Source of the DNA: an uncultured Actinomycetes bacterium
Lineage (GTDB): Bacteria; Actinomycetota; Thermoleophilia; Gaiellales; F1-60-MAGs149
NCBI GenBank assembly: GCA_903873565.1
Contig: CAIQOY010000084.1
Location: 1 to 5,414, forward strand
DNA: 5,414 bases
Reading direction: 5' to 3'
In this document: positions 4,569 to 5,414 of the stretch, one piece after another
How the letters are laid out: the number at the start of each line of letters is the position of its first letter
Position numbering within the stretch: position 1 is the first letter of the stretch
Translations under genes and position numbers: made by a program
The notes under the pieces: generated by a model
What the model was told of the DNA's origin: nothing
Databases searched by the model: none
The model's input: only the letters and a program-made list of their open reading frames with translations

Positions 4569-5414
4569 TTGGCGGGCGACGCGGCGTCCCAGCTGGTCGC
4601 CGAGTCGCCGAGCGCCATCTGGCGCCGCGTCGAGTCCGCGCTCGGCGAGCTCGGCGGCGGGGTCGTGGAGGGCGAGGTCCAGCAGATCACGCGCGCCGCG
4701 TCGGGCCACGTCTACCTGGACCTCTCGGACGGCGAGGCGCGCGTCGGCTGCGTGATCTGGCGCTCGACCGTCGAGGCCCTCGGCGAGCTGCCCCGCCAGG
4801 GCCAGCTGATCCAGGCCCGCTACCGGCGGATCCGCGTCTACGCGCCGCGCGGCACGGTCTCGCTCGAGGTCGACGCGATCCGCGCGGCCGGCGAGGGCGA
4901 GCTCCTGCGCCGGGTCCAGGAGTCGCTCGCGCGGCTCGTCGCCGACGGCCTCACCGACCCCGACCGCAAGCCGCCGCTGCCCGCCTTCCCCCGCCGCGTC
5001 GGCCTCGTCACCGGCCGCGCCTCCGACGCCGAGGCGGACGTCGTGCGGGCCCTCGCCGACCGCTTCCCGCCCGTCCGGATCAGCGTGGCGCACGCCCTCG
5101 TCCAGGGCGTCGAGGCGGTCAACTCCCTGATCGACGCGCTCGGGCGCCTCGCCTCCGAGCCGGAGGTCGACGTGATCGTGCTGGCCCGCGGCGGCGGCTC
5201 CGTCGAGGACCTCCTGCCCTTCTCCGACGAGCGCCTGTGCCGGGCGATCGCCGCCCTCGACGTGCCCGTGGTGACCTCGATCGGCCACACCCGCCAGCGC
5301 CCCAACTGCGACTTCGTGGCCGCCGCCGCGGCCGAGGTGCCGGCGCGGGCCGCCGAGCGCGTCGTGCCCAGCGCCGCCGAGCTGGCCGCGCACGTGGCGC
5401 GCACGGGCGACGAC
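4569..5414 (+). CDS. xseA: Exodeoxyribonuclease VII large subunit, 3' end beyond window
   Basis: The frame is open from TTG 4569 to the window end, giving 282 residues; full-length XseA proteins are about 400-450. With XseB, exonuclease VII degrades single-stranded DNA from either end and acts in repair. Residues about 15-105 form the N-terminal OB-fold (VEGEVQQI....SGHVYLDLSD at 33-54, then GCVIWRS, and YAPRGTVSLEV at 91-101). The catalytic domain starts near 135 with KPPLPAFPRRVGLVTG, then ADVVRAL (D157), VQG (178-180), ARGGGSVEDL (R207) and SIGH (H240). After H240 the usual GHExD..I.DFVAD motif reads GHTRQRPNCDFVA, so the E and first D are replaced by T241 and Q243 while D248 remains. The C-terminal coiled-coil region is missing because the window ends. 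The TTG start is the first possible codon after the in-frame TAG. xseB is not visible. The family is secure. Confidence 0.93.
   Translation, partial: MAGDAASQLVAESPSAIWRRVESALGELGGGVVEGEVQQITRAASGHVYLDLSDGEARVGCVIWRSTVEALGELPRQGQLIQARYRRIRVYAPRGTVSLEVDAIRAAGEGELLRRVQESLARLVADGLTDPDRKPPLPAFPRRVGLVTGRASDAEADVVRALADRFPPVRISVAHALVQGVEAVNSLIDALGRLASEPEVDVIVLARGGGSVEDLLPFSDERLCRAIAALDVPVVTSIGHTRQRPNCDFVAAAAAEVPARAAERVVPSAAELAAHVARTGDD

Noticed and set aside
3504..5393. Long minus-strand open frame (629 codons) opposite dsbA and xseA
   Set aside because: It lies antisense to two clear family members, overlaps the lipoprotein gene in another frame, and is rich in Arg/Asp/Gly/Leu with no motif. It is a shadow frame.
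4569..5414. xseA as a decayed pseudogene because of the changed GHExD motif
   Set aside because: The frame is intact to the window edge, the OB-fold and other catalytic blocks are well conserved, and the ribosome binding site is strong. A variant active site is more likely than decay.
1..5414. Mobile element, defence system, CRISPR array or RNA gene
   Set aside because: No transposase, integrase, nuclease-defence gene, direct-repeat array, tRNA-like cloverleaf or terminal repeat was seen. Composition is even and all genes fit a core chromosome.

Overview
The window looks like chromosomal DNA of a very GC-rich actinobacterium. Codon third positions are almost all G or C, GTG and TTG starts are used, there are TANNNT -10-like hexamers, and one gene looks leaderless. 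The mix of an FbaB-type class I aldolase, a Glk-family glucokinase and an XseA with an unusual active-site motif would fit Thermoleophilia (Solirubrobacterales and relatives). That placement is an inference from gene content, not proven by a marker gene. All genes look like ordinary chromosomal ones. I see no insertion sequence, prophage, integrase, CRISPR array, tRNA or rRNA, and no gene-free stretch over 300 bases; the largest gaps are 75 bp and 59 bp.

Region 1 (bases 1-1860, + strand) concerns sugar metabolism. It holds the 3' end of a glucokinase gene, a small cupin gene that overlaps its stop codon by one base, a GC-rich hairpin on the cupin stop, then fbaB with its own promoter-like element and ribosome binding site. 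Glucokinase makes glucose-6-phosphate and FbaB cleaves or forms fructose-1,6-bisphosphate, so the cluster covers upper glycolysis/gluconeogenesis. The cupin's role is unknown.

Region 2 (1871-3729, - strand) is a two-gene unit read towards fbaB. A small putative lipoprotein with four extra cysteines is followed, with an overlap, by a proton-coupled oligopeptide (POT/PTR2) transporter. The transporter and fbaB converge, with 10 bp between their stops. An 18-bp palindrome there contains both TAG stop codons, one in each arm, and may be a shared bidirectional terminator.

Region 3 (3730-5414, + strand) starts in a 59-bp divergent spacer with back-to-back -10-like hexamers. It holds a membrane-anchored DsbA-like thiol oxidoreductase and then, 3 bp after its TAG and in the same frame, the 5' two thirds of xseA (exonuclease VII large subunit), which runs off the window end.

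I did not find a convincing new multi-gene system. The most interesting signals are fine-scale: the convergent palindrome, the similar leader layouts of fbaB and dsbA, the apparently leaderless lipoprotein gene, the changed GHExD motif of XseA, and the restriction of CTAG to gene boundaries.
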